Counted from the stretch's first letter, positions 1 through 5,955 are shown. The stretch: DNA of 7,329 nucleotides from an uncultured Ruminococcus sp. (GCA_902773065.1 CACYDD010000159.1:1-7329); one strand, 5' to 3'. Notes: generated by a model not told the origin, from the letters alone. Translations and numbers: made by a program.

Positions 1-486
1 GTCCGTCTTGAATTTGATGGACTTTTGCAAAATGCAGAGCATACGAAATTAGCAAAACTTATATCAGACTCCGAAAAGCTGCTGCAGGATACACTTAACT
101 GTAACGAAACAGAGGTGGTCAATGCCATTGTTCGTGTGAGAAATATAAACTACGCACCGATGATCTACAATAATGAACAGGCACTGCGCTATGTTATCAA
201 ATTTGCCTACATCATTTGTATTGATTACTATCTGAAAGTTGAAGAACTGCCGACAGGACACGGCATTGCAGATGTTGTATTCCTTCCCAAAAGAGATACT
301 TCTCTTCCGGCAATGATAGTAGAACTCAAATGGAATCAAACGGCAGAGGGTGCAATCAAGCAAATCAAAGAAAAAGACTATTCAGGTCTTATCAGTGAAT
401 ACACAGGCAATATGCTATTAGTTGGCATTAACTATGACGAAGATACGAAAAAGCATTCCTGCAAAATAGAAAAAATTAAAATGTAA
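1..486 (+). CDS. PD-(D/E)XK nuclease-like protein, C-terminal part (5' end cut by window)
   Basis: The frame is open from the first base, giving 161 visible codons, so the gene starts outside the window; the TTG at 25 is unlikely to be the true start. The visible part has the PD-(D/E)XK core: an Asp in GIADVVF (codon 91), then E-L-K in MIVELKW (Glu108, Lys110), followed by a helix with Gln121 and Tyr127. This arrangement matches the C-terminal nuclease-like domain of the large family in gut Firmicutes and Bacteroidetes that joins an N-terminal AAA-ATPase-like domain (Pfam PF09820) to a PDDEXK_9 domain (PF08011), usually more than 500 residues long. That the ATPase part lies upstream is inferred. 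The biological role of this family is not established; the core residues suggest that nuclease activity could be retained. It is not co-directional with its right-hand neighbour, and hairpins follow its stop. Confidence 0.75.
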   Translation, partial: VRLEFDGLLQNAEHTKLAKLISDSEKLLQDTLNCNETEVVNAIVRVRNINYAPMIYNNEQALRYVIKFAYIICIDYYLKVEELPTGHGIADVVFLPKRDTSLPAMIVELKWNQTAEGAIKQIKEKDYSGLISEYTGNMLLVGINYDEDTKKHSCKIEKIKM

Positions 487-519
487 TATCGTAACAGCAT
501 GATTAACCCAACAAAACAA

Positions 520-580
520 GACCCGCTTATCATCACTCCTGACCGATGTGAAAGATAAGCGGGTCGCCGGTTTTTGATTT
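520..580 (+). terminator. Long-stem hairpin terminator after the nuclease-like gene
   Basis: A perfect 12-bp stem (GACCCGCTTATC at 520-531 with its complement at 554-565) encloses a 22-nt loop. It is followed by GCCGG and the T-rich stretch TTTTTGATTTT (571-581). On the opposite strand the stem is followed by TTGTTTTGTT, so it may work in both directions. The loop is longer than in a typical intrinsic terminator, which lowers confidence. Confidence 0.5.
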
Positions 581-653
581 TCCTTATCCGTAATGATACG
601 GAACAACTGTGTGACCTTTGCAATGCTTTGAAAGATAACGGATAATAGGAATC

Positions 654-690
654 AGGGTCAGTCACAACATTAGTCGTGGCTGACCCTTTT
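654..690 (+). terminator. Second hairpin with short T-tract between the convergent genes
   Basis: A 12-bp stem with one G-T pair (AGGGTCAGTCAC at 654-665 with 676-687) encloses a 10-nt loop and runs into TTTT on the plus strand. It lies 20 bases beyond the stop of rubrerythrin, which reads toward it from the right; in that direction the stem is not followed by a T-tract. It may block plus-strand read-through, or act as a 3' stem for the rubrerythrin mRNA. Confidence 0.45.
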
Positions 691-707
691 CAGGTGAATG
701 ATTAAAA

Positions 708-1253
708 TTATTCACTAAAATATCTCTTGAGCAGTCCTGCAAAGCCTGCGCCGTGACGTGCTTCATCCTTTGCCATTTCGTGAACGGTATCATGGATCGC
801 GTCAAGATTCTGAGCCTTCGCTTTCTTTGCAAGCTTAAATTTACCTGTACAAGCACCTGTTTCTGCATCTACACGCATCTGAAGGTTTTTCTTTGTGCTG
901 TCTGTAAGAACCTCACCGAGAAGCTCTGCGAACTTGGCAGCGTGTTCAGCCTCTTCAAAAGCATACTTTGTGAAAGCAGCAGAGATTTCAGGATAACCCT
1001 CGCGGTCAGCCTGTCTTGCCATAGCAAGATACATACCTACTTCGCTGCATTCGCCGTTGAAGTTGGCAACAAGCTCTTTGTAAATTTCCGGGTCTACGCC
1101 TTTGGCAGAGCCTAATTCATGAATAGTAGCAAAGGAAGCTTCGCCCTTTACCTCGTTGAATTTCTCCTTCGGTGCTTTACAGATCGGGCACTGCTCGGGA
1201 GCTTCTTCACCTTCGTAAACATAACCGCAAACCTGACAGACAAATTTTTTCAT
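708..1253 (-). CDS. rbr: Rubrerythrin, rubredoxin-first ('reverse') type
   Basis: 181 residues. The rubredoxin iron site comes first (Cys6, Cys9, Cys22, Cys25, as two CxxC pairs), followed by a ferritin-like four-helix di-iron domain from about residue 40. The di-iron ligands are visible: Glu68, the EEAEH motif (Glu101, His104), Glu131, Glu159 and DEARH (Glu164, His167). In classical rubrerythrin the order is the opposite; rubredoxin-first forms are known in Clostridia as oxygen- and peroxide-scavenging NADH-dependent peroxidases in the cytoplasm. The ATG at 1253 has a strong GGAGGA at 1261-1266. perR lies 62 bases upstream on the same strand, so a perR-rbr operon is likely. The gap holds an inverted repeat ATACC/GGTAT (1292-1306) but no convincing -35/-10 pair, so a private promoter is unproven. 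The family is secure; peroxidase rather than another role is inferred from it. Confidence 0.95.
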   Translation of the reverse strand: MKKFVCQVCGYVYEGEEAPEQCPICKAPKEKFNEVKGEASFATIHELGSAKGVDPEIYKELVANFNGECSEVGMYLAMARQADREGYPEISAAFTKYAFEEAEHAAKFAELLGEVLTDSTKKNLQMRVDAETGACTGKFKLAKKAKAQNLDAIHDTVHEMAKDEARHGAGFAGLLKRYFSE

Positions 1254-1315
1254 TTCAGTTTCCTCCGTTTTTTAAAATTTGAATTTATAGTATACCTTTC
1301 GGGTATCAACCTTTT

Positions 1316-1708
1316 TCAGCGGCATTTGTCGCATAAACCGTAAAAGTTAATGCCGTGAGTTTCAATTTTTACACCGCAGTCACGCTCAACAAGCACATAG
1401 ATATTTTTATCAATAAAATTATTTCCGCCCGGGATATCAATGATCCTGAAACATTTCTGACAGATGAAATGGGAATGTTGTGTCATATTGGCATCAAAGC
1501 GTTCCTGACCGTTGATCACGCCGACAGATTTTGCAAGCCCCATTTCTTTGAAAACGGAAAGGTTTCTGTAAACCGTGCCTAAGCTGAGGTCGGGGAGCTT
1601 CGGTTTCAGCTGTTCATATACCCATTCGGCGGTAGGGTGAGTATCGGTAGAAGCAATGACGTCGTAAATCGCCTCACGTTTTGCACTGAAATTGCGTTTG
1701 GACTGCAT
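1316..1708 (-). CDS. perR: PerR-type Fur-family peroxide-sensing repressor
   Basis: 130 residues from the ATG at 1708. An in-frame GTG at 1717 would extend it by three residues, but that GTG lies inside the GAGGTG ribosome site (1715-1720), so the ATG, 6 bases further on, is the better start. The N-terminal winged helix carries HPTAEWVYEQL and TVYRNL. The C-terminal dimerisation domain has RFD (Asp72) and HSH (His78, His80). With His24 and Asp91 these give the regulatory metal site of PerR; Asp rather than Asn in the RFD position is typical of peroxide-sensing PerR. Two CxxC pairs (Cys83/86 and Cys126/129) form the structural zinc site. In PerR, iron-catalysed oxidation of the site's histidines releases DNA. 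The position just ahead of rubrerythrin fits control of peroxide defence. The palindrome at its own promoter suggests autorepression. Zur or Fur function is less likely but not excluded by sequence alone. Confidence 0.9.
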   Translation of the reverse strand: MQSKRNFSAKREAIYDVIASTDTHPTAEWVYEQLKPKLPDLSLGTVYRNLSVFKEMGLAKSVGVINGQERFDANMTQHSHFICQKCFRIIDIPGGNNFIDKNIYVLVERDCGVKIETHGINFYGLCDKCR

Positions 1709-1741
1709 TGCTTTCACCTCACTGTATAGTTAGAGTCATAA

Positions 1742-1762
1742 AATCAATAATTATTATTGATT
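1742..1762. promoter_or_regulatory. Fur/PerR-type operator: 21-bp perfect palindrome
   Basis: Two 10-bp arms (AATCAATAAT and its exact complement) flank a central T at 1752. The inner 15 bases have the 7-1-7 layout of the Bacillus PerR box (TTATAATnATTATAA) and match it at 10 of 14 fixed positions. The site lies directly downstream of the perR -10 element, covering the expected transcription start, so a bound repressor would block the perR-rbr promoter. Confidence 0.8.
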
Positions 1763-1769
1763 AATGAAT

Positions 1770-1798
1770 AATATATCATAAAATTACAGTTTTGTAAA
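1770..1798 (-). promoter_or_regulatory. Housekeeping promoter of perR-rbr
   Basis: Read on the minus strand: TTTACA (-35, 1798-1793), a 17-base spacer, then TATATT (-10, 1775-1770) preceded by TGA, an extended -10 motif. Both hexamers match the sigma-A consensus at 5 of 6 positions. The predicted start is near 1763, at the edge of the palindrome. Confidence 0.75.
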
Positions 1799-1839
1799 GG
1801 CTTTTTTTATATTTATTTAAAATGTAAATTCTGTATTGA

Positions 1840-2577
1840 TTATAAAGTGACATAATCTGACGAAACATAGCCCTGAATACCGTTGTAGCGTGTCAGATAC
1901 CAGTTGCCGTCTGTACCGATAATCGGTATTTTTGCACCCTTAGGTATTTTGGCAAGGATTTGTGAACTGGTTGAGGGCTGTTCACGCAGATTAAGAGCTG
2001 TACTTTGTGTTGTCACTGTTCCTGTACGCACATTTGACGGTGTTCTGAACGGTACGCCTAAAAACTCCGCTGTTGACTCAGAAAGATTGGCAGCAATTTC
2101 GCCGATATTTTCCCTGATCCACCGTGCATCTTCCTTATTATCGTGATAAGCTGTTTCAATCAGAATGGCAGGGGCGGTTGTCCGCACGATTTCCGCAAGA
2201 GTGGTAGTAGGAACGGTTTTGACAAGACTTGGATCAGGATAGATTTTTTTGTAGTTTTCCGCAAAAATTTCCGCCGCCCTTGTACTCTGGGAAGAATTCG
2301 GGTAGTAATAGATCTGAACACCGCGGTTCTGACCAGCTGTTTGCTGTGGGGAAGCATTGGAATGAATGGCAAGATGGAAATTATAAACACCTGCATTGGA
2401 CTGTGCAATGGAATTGCTGACGGTCTTGCTCGGGTCATTGCGGACATATTCAATGCCTGAGGCATTCAGATAGGGAATCATGGCATCAGCGATCAGATTC
2501 ATATAATATTCTTCATTTCCGCCATCTACATACGGATTAAATTCCTGAGTGGACGGACTTAAAAAAATAATGGGCAT
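1840..2577 (-). CDS. N-acetylmuramoyl-L-alanine amidase (Amidase_3 variant) with C-terminal SH3 domain
   Basis: 245 residues. Residues 1-175 form an Amidase_3-type zinc hydrolase domain, which cuts between N-acetylmuramic acid and L-alanine in peptidoglycan. Visible motifs are Glu22/Glu23 in GGNEEYYMN, HLAIHSNA (zinc ligand His72) and LIETAYHD (catalytic Glu141). The usual first zinc ligand (His of GHGG) is absent: the N-terminus reads LSPSTQEFN. A related group of clostridial amidases beginning with SPS-x-Q is known, so this is a variant of a family rather than a broken gene. Residues about 183-245 are a bacterial SH3 domain (ALNLREQPSTSS, GWY-like GNWYLTRY, GYVSSDYV) expected to bind the wall. 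No signal peptide is visible, so export or a lytic route is unclear. The ATG has GGAGGG 7 bases upstream (2585-2590). It lies 65 bases after the deacetylase and is probably co-transcribed with it. No hairpin terminator is evident between its stop and the perR promoter. Confidence 0.85.
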   Translation of the reverse strand: MPIIFLSPSTQEFNPYVDGGNEEYYMNLIADAMIPYLNASGIEYVRNDPSKTVSNSIAQSNAGVYNFHLAIHSNASPQQTAGQNRGVQIYYYPNSSQSTRAAEIFAENYKKIYPDPSLVKTVPTTTLAEIVRTTAPAILIETAYHDNKEDARWIRENIGEIAANLSESTAEFLGVPFRTPSNVRTGTVTTQSTALNLREQPSTSSQILAKIPKGAKIPIIGTDGNWYLTRYNGIQGYVSSDYVTL

Positions 2578-2633
2578 ATCGTTTCCCTCCGATGTTGTTT
2601 TTTCTATTTCTATGCAAAAAGAGTCAGGAATAT

Positions 2634-2651
2634 GAGAGCTGTTCAGCTCTC
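2634..2651 (-). terminator. Hairpin over the deacetylase stop codon
   Basis: Perfect inverted repeat GAGAGCTG / CAGCTCTC with 2 bases between the arms. It overlaps the TGA stop (2645-2643) of the deacetylase. On the minus strand TTTTT follows only after about 13 bases, so it is a weak terminator at best. It may instead separate or partly attenuate expression of the amidase downstream. Confidence 0.35.
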
Positions 2652-3506
2652 GAATTTTGCAAAAAAATCCGCAGCATTGATATTATCAGGGCGCAGAAAA
2701 CGGTGAAGATGATACAAGTCATCTTTTGAAGTGATGATATTCATTTTGTTTTCACAGTCAAGTATCGTTTTAAAGCCAAGGGTTCGGATGATTTGTTCCG
2801 TATCGCTGCTTTTTGCACCAAAAGGATAAACGAAAGCCAGAGGCTCTTTTCCCAGTTCGGCTTTCATTTTTGCATTGAAGGTCAGAAGATCGCGGCTTAG
2901 GCGGTCTTTGTATTTCTCTGCACTTTCTCCCTGCATGGCAGAGACACCTTTGGCGGGGGTTGAAAGCTTGTGAAGGTTATAGGTATGATTCTGGATTTCT
3001 ACAAGCCCGGAATCCTGCATTTCTTTCAGCTCGCTCCATTTGCACTGTGACCAGAGGGGACTGCGGTATTGCTCGTTTTCTGCATTGTCGGCTGTGATAC
3101 CGATCGGAGAGATGACGGCTTTGATCTTATATTTTTGCAGAAGGGGCCAGGCATAGACATAATTGTTGTAATAACCGTCATCAAATGTCAGGATGATCGG
3201 TTTTTCGGGAAGCGGCGTACCCTTTTCAAAATAATTGATGAGTTCAGAAAGAAAAATTGTAGTGTAGCCGTGATCGGTGATATATTTCAGATCCTGCTCA
3301 AAATAGTCGGGAGAGATCATATATTCATTTCTTCTGCTGTTGTCTTTGCATAATCCGTGGTACATGATGATGGGGATTTTGATTTCATTTCGGTCAACTC
3401 CTGTCGGTATAGTCCGACCGAATGCCGTAAAAGCTGCTGCCGAAACCAAAAGCAAAAAAGCTGTCAGCAAAGCAAACAGCTTTTTTCTGCTGAGTAATTG
3501 ATACAT
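2643..3506 (-). CDS. Membrane-anchored polysaccharide deacetylase (carbohydrate esterase family 4)
   Basis: 287 residues. A hydrophobic stretch at about residues 10-29 after RKK is an uncleaved anchor or signal peptide, so the enzyme should act outside the membrane. The NodB-type domain spans about 45-280: IPIIMYHGL (45-52), TFDDGY (107-112, catalytic base Asp109 and metal-binding Asp110), HTYNLH (174-179, the metal-binding His-x3-4-His motif) and YPFG (motif 3). These enzymes remove acetyl groups from peptidoglycan, teichoic or other polysaccharides; the substrate here cannot be read from sequence. The ATG at 3506 has AAGGAG 10 bases upstream. It shares a 167-bp divergent region with the HD-GYP gene; I found no clear promoter for it there. 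The amidase follows on the same strand, fitting a wall-remodelling operon. Confidence 0.9.
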   Translation of the reverse strand: MYQLLSRKKLFALLTAFLLLVSAAAFTAFGRTIPTGVDRNEIKIPIIMYHGLCKDNSRRNEYMISPDYFEQDLKYITDHGYTTIFLSELINYFEKGTPLPEKPIILTFDDGYYNNYVYAWPLLQKYKIKAVISPIGITADNAENEQYRSPLWSQCKWSELKEMQDSGLVEIQNHTYNLHKLSTPAKGVSAMQGESAEKYKDRLSRDLLTFNAKMKAELGKEPLAFVYPFGAKSSDTEQIIRTLGFKTILDCENKMNIITSKDDLYHLHRFLRPDNINAADFFAKFES

Positions 3507-3572
3507 ATTGCCGCCGCTCCTTTACAAAATAATGAAATTTTAGAAAAATAACAACAAAATACATAATACCTA

Positions 3573-3601
3573 TTGAAAAAAATCGAAAAATATAGTATAA
3601 T
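3573..3601 (+). promoter_or_regulatory. Promoter of the HD-GYP gene
   Basis: TTGAAA (3573-3578), a 17-base spacer, then a perfect TATAAT (3596-3601). Predicted start near 3608, leaving a leader of about 65 nt before the gene. Confidence 0.75.
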
Positions 3602-3609
3602 TGGATAAA

Positions 3610-3650
3610 TTATGATATTGAGCTATTCTATACAATTTTTTATATCATAA
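3610..3650. repeat. 9-bp inverted repeat in the HD-GYP leader
   Basis: TTATGATAT at 3610-3618 has its exact complement at 3642-3650, with 23 bases between. It starts just downstream of the predicted transcription start, so it could be an operator with spaced half-sites or a weak AU-rich RNA stem close to the ribosome site at 3659-3664. No function can be assigned. Confidence 0.45.
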
Positions 3651-3673
3651 AATACCATGAAAGGCTGCATGGA

Positions 3674-4969
3674 TTGCAGAACTGTATATTTATGGATAAT
3701 ACAAATACAAATAAATTGGTGGATTTCTTCACAGGTACCCCGAAATATAATGAAGATAAGGATTATGCGGATTATGCGTTTTTTTCCGCACCGCTGAATA
3801 TGTTCTTTCTTGCCTGCCTGCTTCTGCACAGTGCTTATCTTGTGATATTTTCACTGTACAGAATTCCGATCATGCTGGCACTTGACGGAATATGTGTTGT
3901 TTTGTATGCGACATTTGTTATCCTTCTGAAATATTTCAAGGGTTCGTGGCTGCCATGTACGCTTGTCAGTGCATTTGAACTTTATATTCACCAGATATGT
4001 ACCGTTAATATGTTCGGTCTTTCTCCGGGATTTCAGTATCTCCTGATCCCTTTGATGTTCACAACGATTTTTCTGCGGAAGAAGAGTAAAATCGTTTCAC
4101 TTATCAGGAGAATTATCATTGTACTTTCATCAGGAACATTTATTTATCTGATTATTGCCTTCAATGACTATAAGCCAGTGACAGTGATACCGTATGAATA
4201 TAATCTGACATTGCTGATCATCAACTGTCTGATCAGTTTCCTCGTTACCACTATTTTCACAACAAGAGTAGTTACATCGCTTGATACCAAAAGAAGCCAG
4301 CTTGATACAAGCGTTAATGAAAAGGTCGATGAGATCGAGCAGATGCAGAACCAGATCATTATCAGTTTTGCGAATATCATAGAAGCACGTGACGGCAGCA
4401 CGGGCAAGCACGTAAAGCGTACAAGTGAATATGTGGAAGCACTTGTCAAGGAACTGAAACGCAACGGCGACTATTCAGAAATTCTGACTGACAGCTATAT
4501 GCATGATGTAATGCTTTCTGCACCGTTGCATGATATCGGAAAAATCACCATTCCTGATGCCATCCTGACAAAAGCAGGAAGGCTGACACAGAATGAATTT
4601 GAAACCATCAAACGGCATACTATCAACGGAAAAGAAATCATTGAGCAGTCCATGAGTGATATTGAGAACGAAAACTTCCTGAAAGTGGCAAAATCAGTTG
4701 CACTCTATCACCATGAATGTTGGGACGGCTCAGGTTATCCTTACGGTATTCAGGGAGAGGAAATTCCGCTGAGTGCAAGAATCATGACGATTGCCGACTA
4801 TTTTGATGCACTGGTTGCAAAGAGAAGCTACAAGGCTGCCCTGCCGACATCTGTAGTGTTTGACAATATCAAAGAGCAGAGGGGCAAGAAATTTGACCCT
4901 GTTGTGACAGATGCGTTCCTGAGGATTCGTGACCAGATCGACGAGATCGCAAAAGCAAATGCCGACTAG
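3674..4969 (+). CDS. Membrane HD-GYP domain protein, probable cyclic-di-GMP phosphodiesterase
   Basis: 431 residues. Residues about 38-200 hold roughly six hydrophobic segments (for example 40-60, 64-86, 93-113, 120-134, 144-163 and 178-197). A short coiled-coil linker (about 203-230) connects to the HD-GYP domain (230-431). Its metal set is complete: Glu237 and His246 (EARD...GKH), HDIGK (His286, Asp287), His315, YHHE (His346, His347) and Asp375 (TIADYFDAL). The GYP signature is present as DGSGYP with EEIPLSARI following. HD-GYP enzymes hydrolyse cyclic-di-GMP; the N-terminal membrane module is presumably a sensor of unrecognised type. No GGDEF or receiver domain is present. The start used is TTG at 3674, supported by GAAAGG 9 bases upstream; ATG at 3692 is in frame but lacks a ribosome site. 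The TAG stop is the first base triplet of a tandem repeat. Confidence 0.9.
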   Translation: MQNCIFMDNTNTNKLVDFFTGTPKYNEDKDYADYAFFSAPLNMFFLACLLLHSAYLVIFSLYRIPIMLALDGICVVLYATFVILLKYFKGSWLPCTLVSAFELYIHQICTVNMFGLSPGFQYLLIPLMFTTIFLRKKSKIVSLIRRIIIVLSSGTFIYLIIAFNDYKPVTVIPYEYNLTLLIINCLISFLVTTIFTTRVVTSLDTKRSQLDTSVNEKVDEIEQMQNQIIISFANIIEARDGSTGKHVKRTSEYVEALVKELKRNGDYSEILTDSYMHDVMLSAPLHDIGKITIPDAILTKAGRLTQNEFETIKRHTINGKEIIEQSMSDIENENFLKVAKSVALYHHECWDGSGYPYGIQGEEIPLSARIMTIADYFDALVAKRSYKAALPTSVVFDNIKEQRGKKFDPVVTDAFLRIRDQIDEIAKANAD

Positions 4970-5008
4970 TGGTTAGTGATTAGTGGTTAGTGATTAGTGG
5001 TTAGTGAT
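4967..5008. repeat. Tandem repeat, three exact 14-bp units (six heptamers TAGTGRT)
   Basis: The unit TAGTGGTTAGTGAT occurs three times without a mismatch. Each unit is itself two heptamers differing at one base (TAGTGGT, TAGTGAT). The first three bases are the stop codon of the HD-GYP gene, so changes in copy number would not change the protein. Such arrays arise by replication slippage and copy number may vary between strains. Confidence 0.9.
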
Positions 5009-5052
5009 CAGGATTCAGAAGGTCAAATGCTTGACAAATTTACATAATGAAT

Positions 5053-5086
5053 AAACAGCGGCACTGCACAGAGCCGCTGTTTTAAT
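5053..5086. terminator. Intrinsic terminator between HD-GYP and toxin genes
   Basis: A 10-bp stem (AAACAGCGGC at 5053-5062 with 5073-5082), a 10-nt loop and a T-rich tail on the plus strand (TTTTAATTTATT). On the minus strand the tail is TTTATT, so it could also end the toxin-antitoxin transcript, which converges on it. Confidence 0.8.
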
Positions 5087-5141
5087 TTATTGACAAAACT
5101 TTAAAATTATTCATTTTTAAGGAGAGTTATTTTAATTTTTG

Positions 5142-5459
5142 TTAAGACAATAGATTTTGCCAGTTTCGTTTGCTGTATAAAATGCGAATAATATTGATTG
5201 TGTTGTTTTCATCATTAACTATGTACAATATCATATAATTTGCAGCATGCTGTTTCCTGAGACCGATTGATTTGAAGGGTTCTTCAGTGACGATAGGATT
5301 TCTTTTTAGCATATTTTTCAAGCTTTGTATTCTGTCGTATATGGTGAGATATATTTTTTTGGCGATTTCAGGTTCAAGAAGAGTATTTGAAATATAACAG
5401 TATATATCCTCTAAATCCTGTTCTGCTTTTTGCATGATGTTTATGTTATATTCGTTCAA
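5142..5459 (-). CDS. RelE/ParE-family toxin of a type II toxin-antitoxin pair
   Basis: 105 residues. The family pattern is visible: an N-terminal strand YNINIMQKAEQDL, helices with DLEDIYCYI and a central basic stretch, then strands LRKQHAANYMILYIV and TINIIRILYSKRNW near the C-terminus, where the RelE/ParE fold carries its conserved Arg92. Members either cut ribosome-bound mRNA (RelE) or inhibit gyrase (ParE); the sequence does not decide which. The start is TTG at 5459: it keeps the first strand intact and has GAGAGG 10 bases upstream (5470-5475). The ATG at 5435 would remove that strand. The start lies inside the antitoxin gene (14-base overlap), giving translational coupling. The transcript converges on the terminator at 5053-5086. 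Confidence 0.85.
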   Translation of the reverse strand: MNEYNINIMQKAEQDLEDIYCYISNTLLEPEIAKKIYLTIYDRIQSLKNMLKRNPIVTEEPFKSIGLRKQHAANYMILYIVNDENNTINIIRILYSKRNWQNLLS

Positions 5460-5718
5460 TTTTATATTTCCTCTCTAAATCTGCAAACACCTCATCTGCA
5501 GGTCGGCTGTTTTTGTTTTTATAGTCCTCATAGCCTTCAAATACCAATTTTACCAATTCACTTTTCGCACAAAGTTTTTCATAATCTGTATTGGATAAAA
5601 CTACCAAATCACCCTTACCGTTTTTAGTGATATAAACGGGTTCATGGGTATTGTTGCAGAAATCCGATATTTCATTATAGTGGTTTCTGAGGTCTGAACT
5701 CGGTCTTATGTTAGCCAT
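5446..5718 (-). CDS. Phd/YefM-family antitoxin
   Basis: 90 residues from the ATG at 5718, which has GGGAGG 7 bases upstream (5726-5731). The frame stays open upstream to 5745 but has no ribosome site there. The N-terminal half is the Phd/YefM DNA-binding and dimerisation domain, with the typical stretches IRPSSDLRNHYNEIS (4-18), EPVYITKNGKGDLVVLS (26-42) and DYEKL (45-49). The charged C-terminal part (about 60-90) should wrap and neutralise the toxin. The antitoxin comes first and overlaps the toxin start, the usual order for this family. With the toxin bound it is expected to repress its own promoter through the palindrome at 5755-5772. Confidence 0.9.
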   Translation of the reverse strand: MANIRPSSDLRNHYNEISDFCNNTHEPVYITKNGKGDLVVLSNTDYEKLCAKSELVKLVFEGYEDYKNKNSRPADEVFADLERKYKIERI

Positions 5719-5742
5719 ATTGATACCTCCCTGTGAATTTAT

Positions 5743-5780
5743 CATATCTATATTATATCAGAATTCAGATATGGTAGCAA
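5743..5780 (-). promoter_or_regulatory. Toxin-antitoxin promoter and palindromic operator
   Basis: On the minus strand: TTGCTA (-35, 5780-5775; 4 of 6), a 17-base spacer, then a perfect TATAAT (5757-5752) preceded by TGA. The promoter overlaps an 18-bp near-palindrome at 5755-5772 (ATATC-A-GAATTC-A-GATAT, one symmetric mismatch). The outer arms CATATCT (5743-5749) and AGATATG (5767-5773) form a second inverted repeat across the -10. Both are good candidates for the antitoxin's autorepression site. Confidence 0.7.
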
Positions 5781-5955
5781 TATTTATATCTCAAAAATCA
5801 TTCAGTATTCAATAATGATTCCAAACAAGTATTCATTGGAAGTAAAAATAGTTTACATAAATAGAAAAAATTTGGAAAAACTATTATTATTTCGGATTTT
5901 TGCATAAAATTCCTTTAAAAATTACTCAAAAATGCAATAAATTTTGTTTTAGCTA
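5781..5955. other. AT-rich spacer with no recognisable gene
   Basis: Very A+T-rich DNA between the divergent toxin-antitoxin and pgk promoters. I see no open frame with a ribosome site, no strong hairpin and no repeat beyond a weak TTGCAT...ATGCAA pair around 5897-5937. Confidence 0.6.

Noticed and set aside
418..665. Two overlapping minus-strand open frames of 62 and 77 codons in the hairpin-rich spacer
   Set aside because: They cross the stop region of the nuclease-like gene and the 520-565 hairpin, lack a good ribosome site, and their translations resemble no family I recognise. The open frames are probably a by-product of the inverted repeats.
753..1343. Plus-strand open frames antisense to rubrerythrin and the end of perR
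   Set aside because: They are shadows of strongly supported genes on the other strand and show no domain pattern or ribosome site.
1709..1717. GTG at 1717 as the start of perR
   Set aside because: The GTG is part of the GAGGTG ribosome site for the ATG at 1708, which gives the normal N-terminus for this family.
3602..3673. Cyclic-di-GMP riboswitch in the HD-GYP leader
   Set aside because: The leader is only about 65 nt and AU-rich, and lacks the conserved core of either cyclic-di-GMP riboswitch class.
4967..5008. CRISPR array
   Set aside because: The 14-bp units are directly adjacent without spacers and no cas genes are present, so this is a simple tandem repeat.
5090..5160. TTGACA at 5090 with AAGGAG at 5119-5124 on the plus strand, suggesting a small gene
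   Set aside because: No ATG, GTG or TTG at a suitable distance opens a frame longer than a few codons, and no -10 element is spaced correctly. Probably chance in AT-rich DNA.
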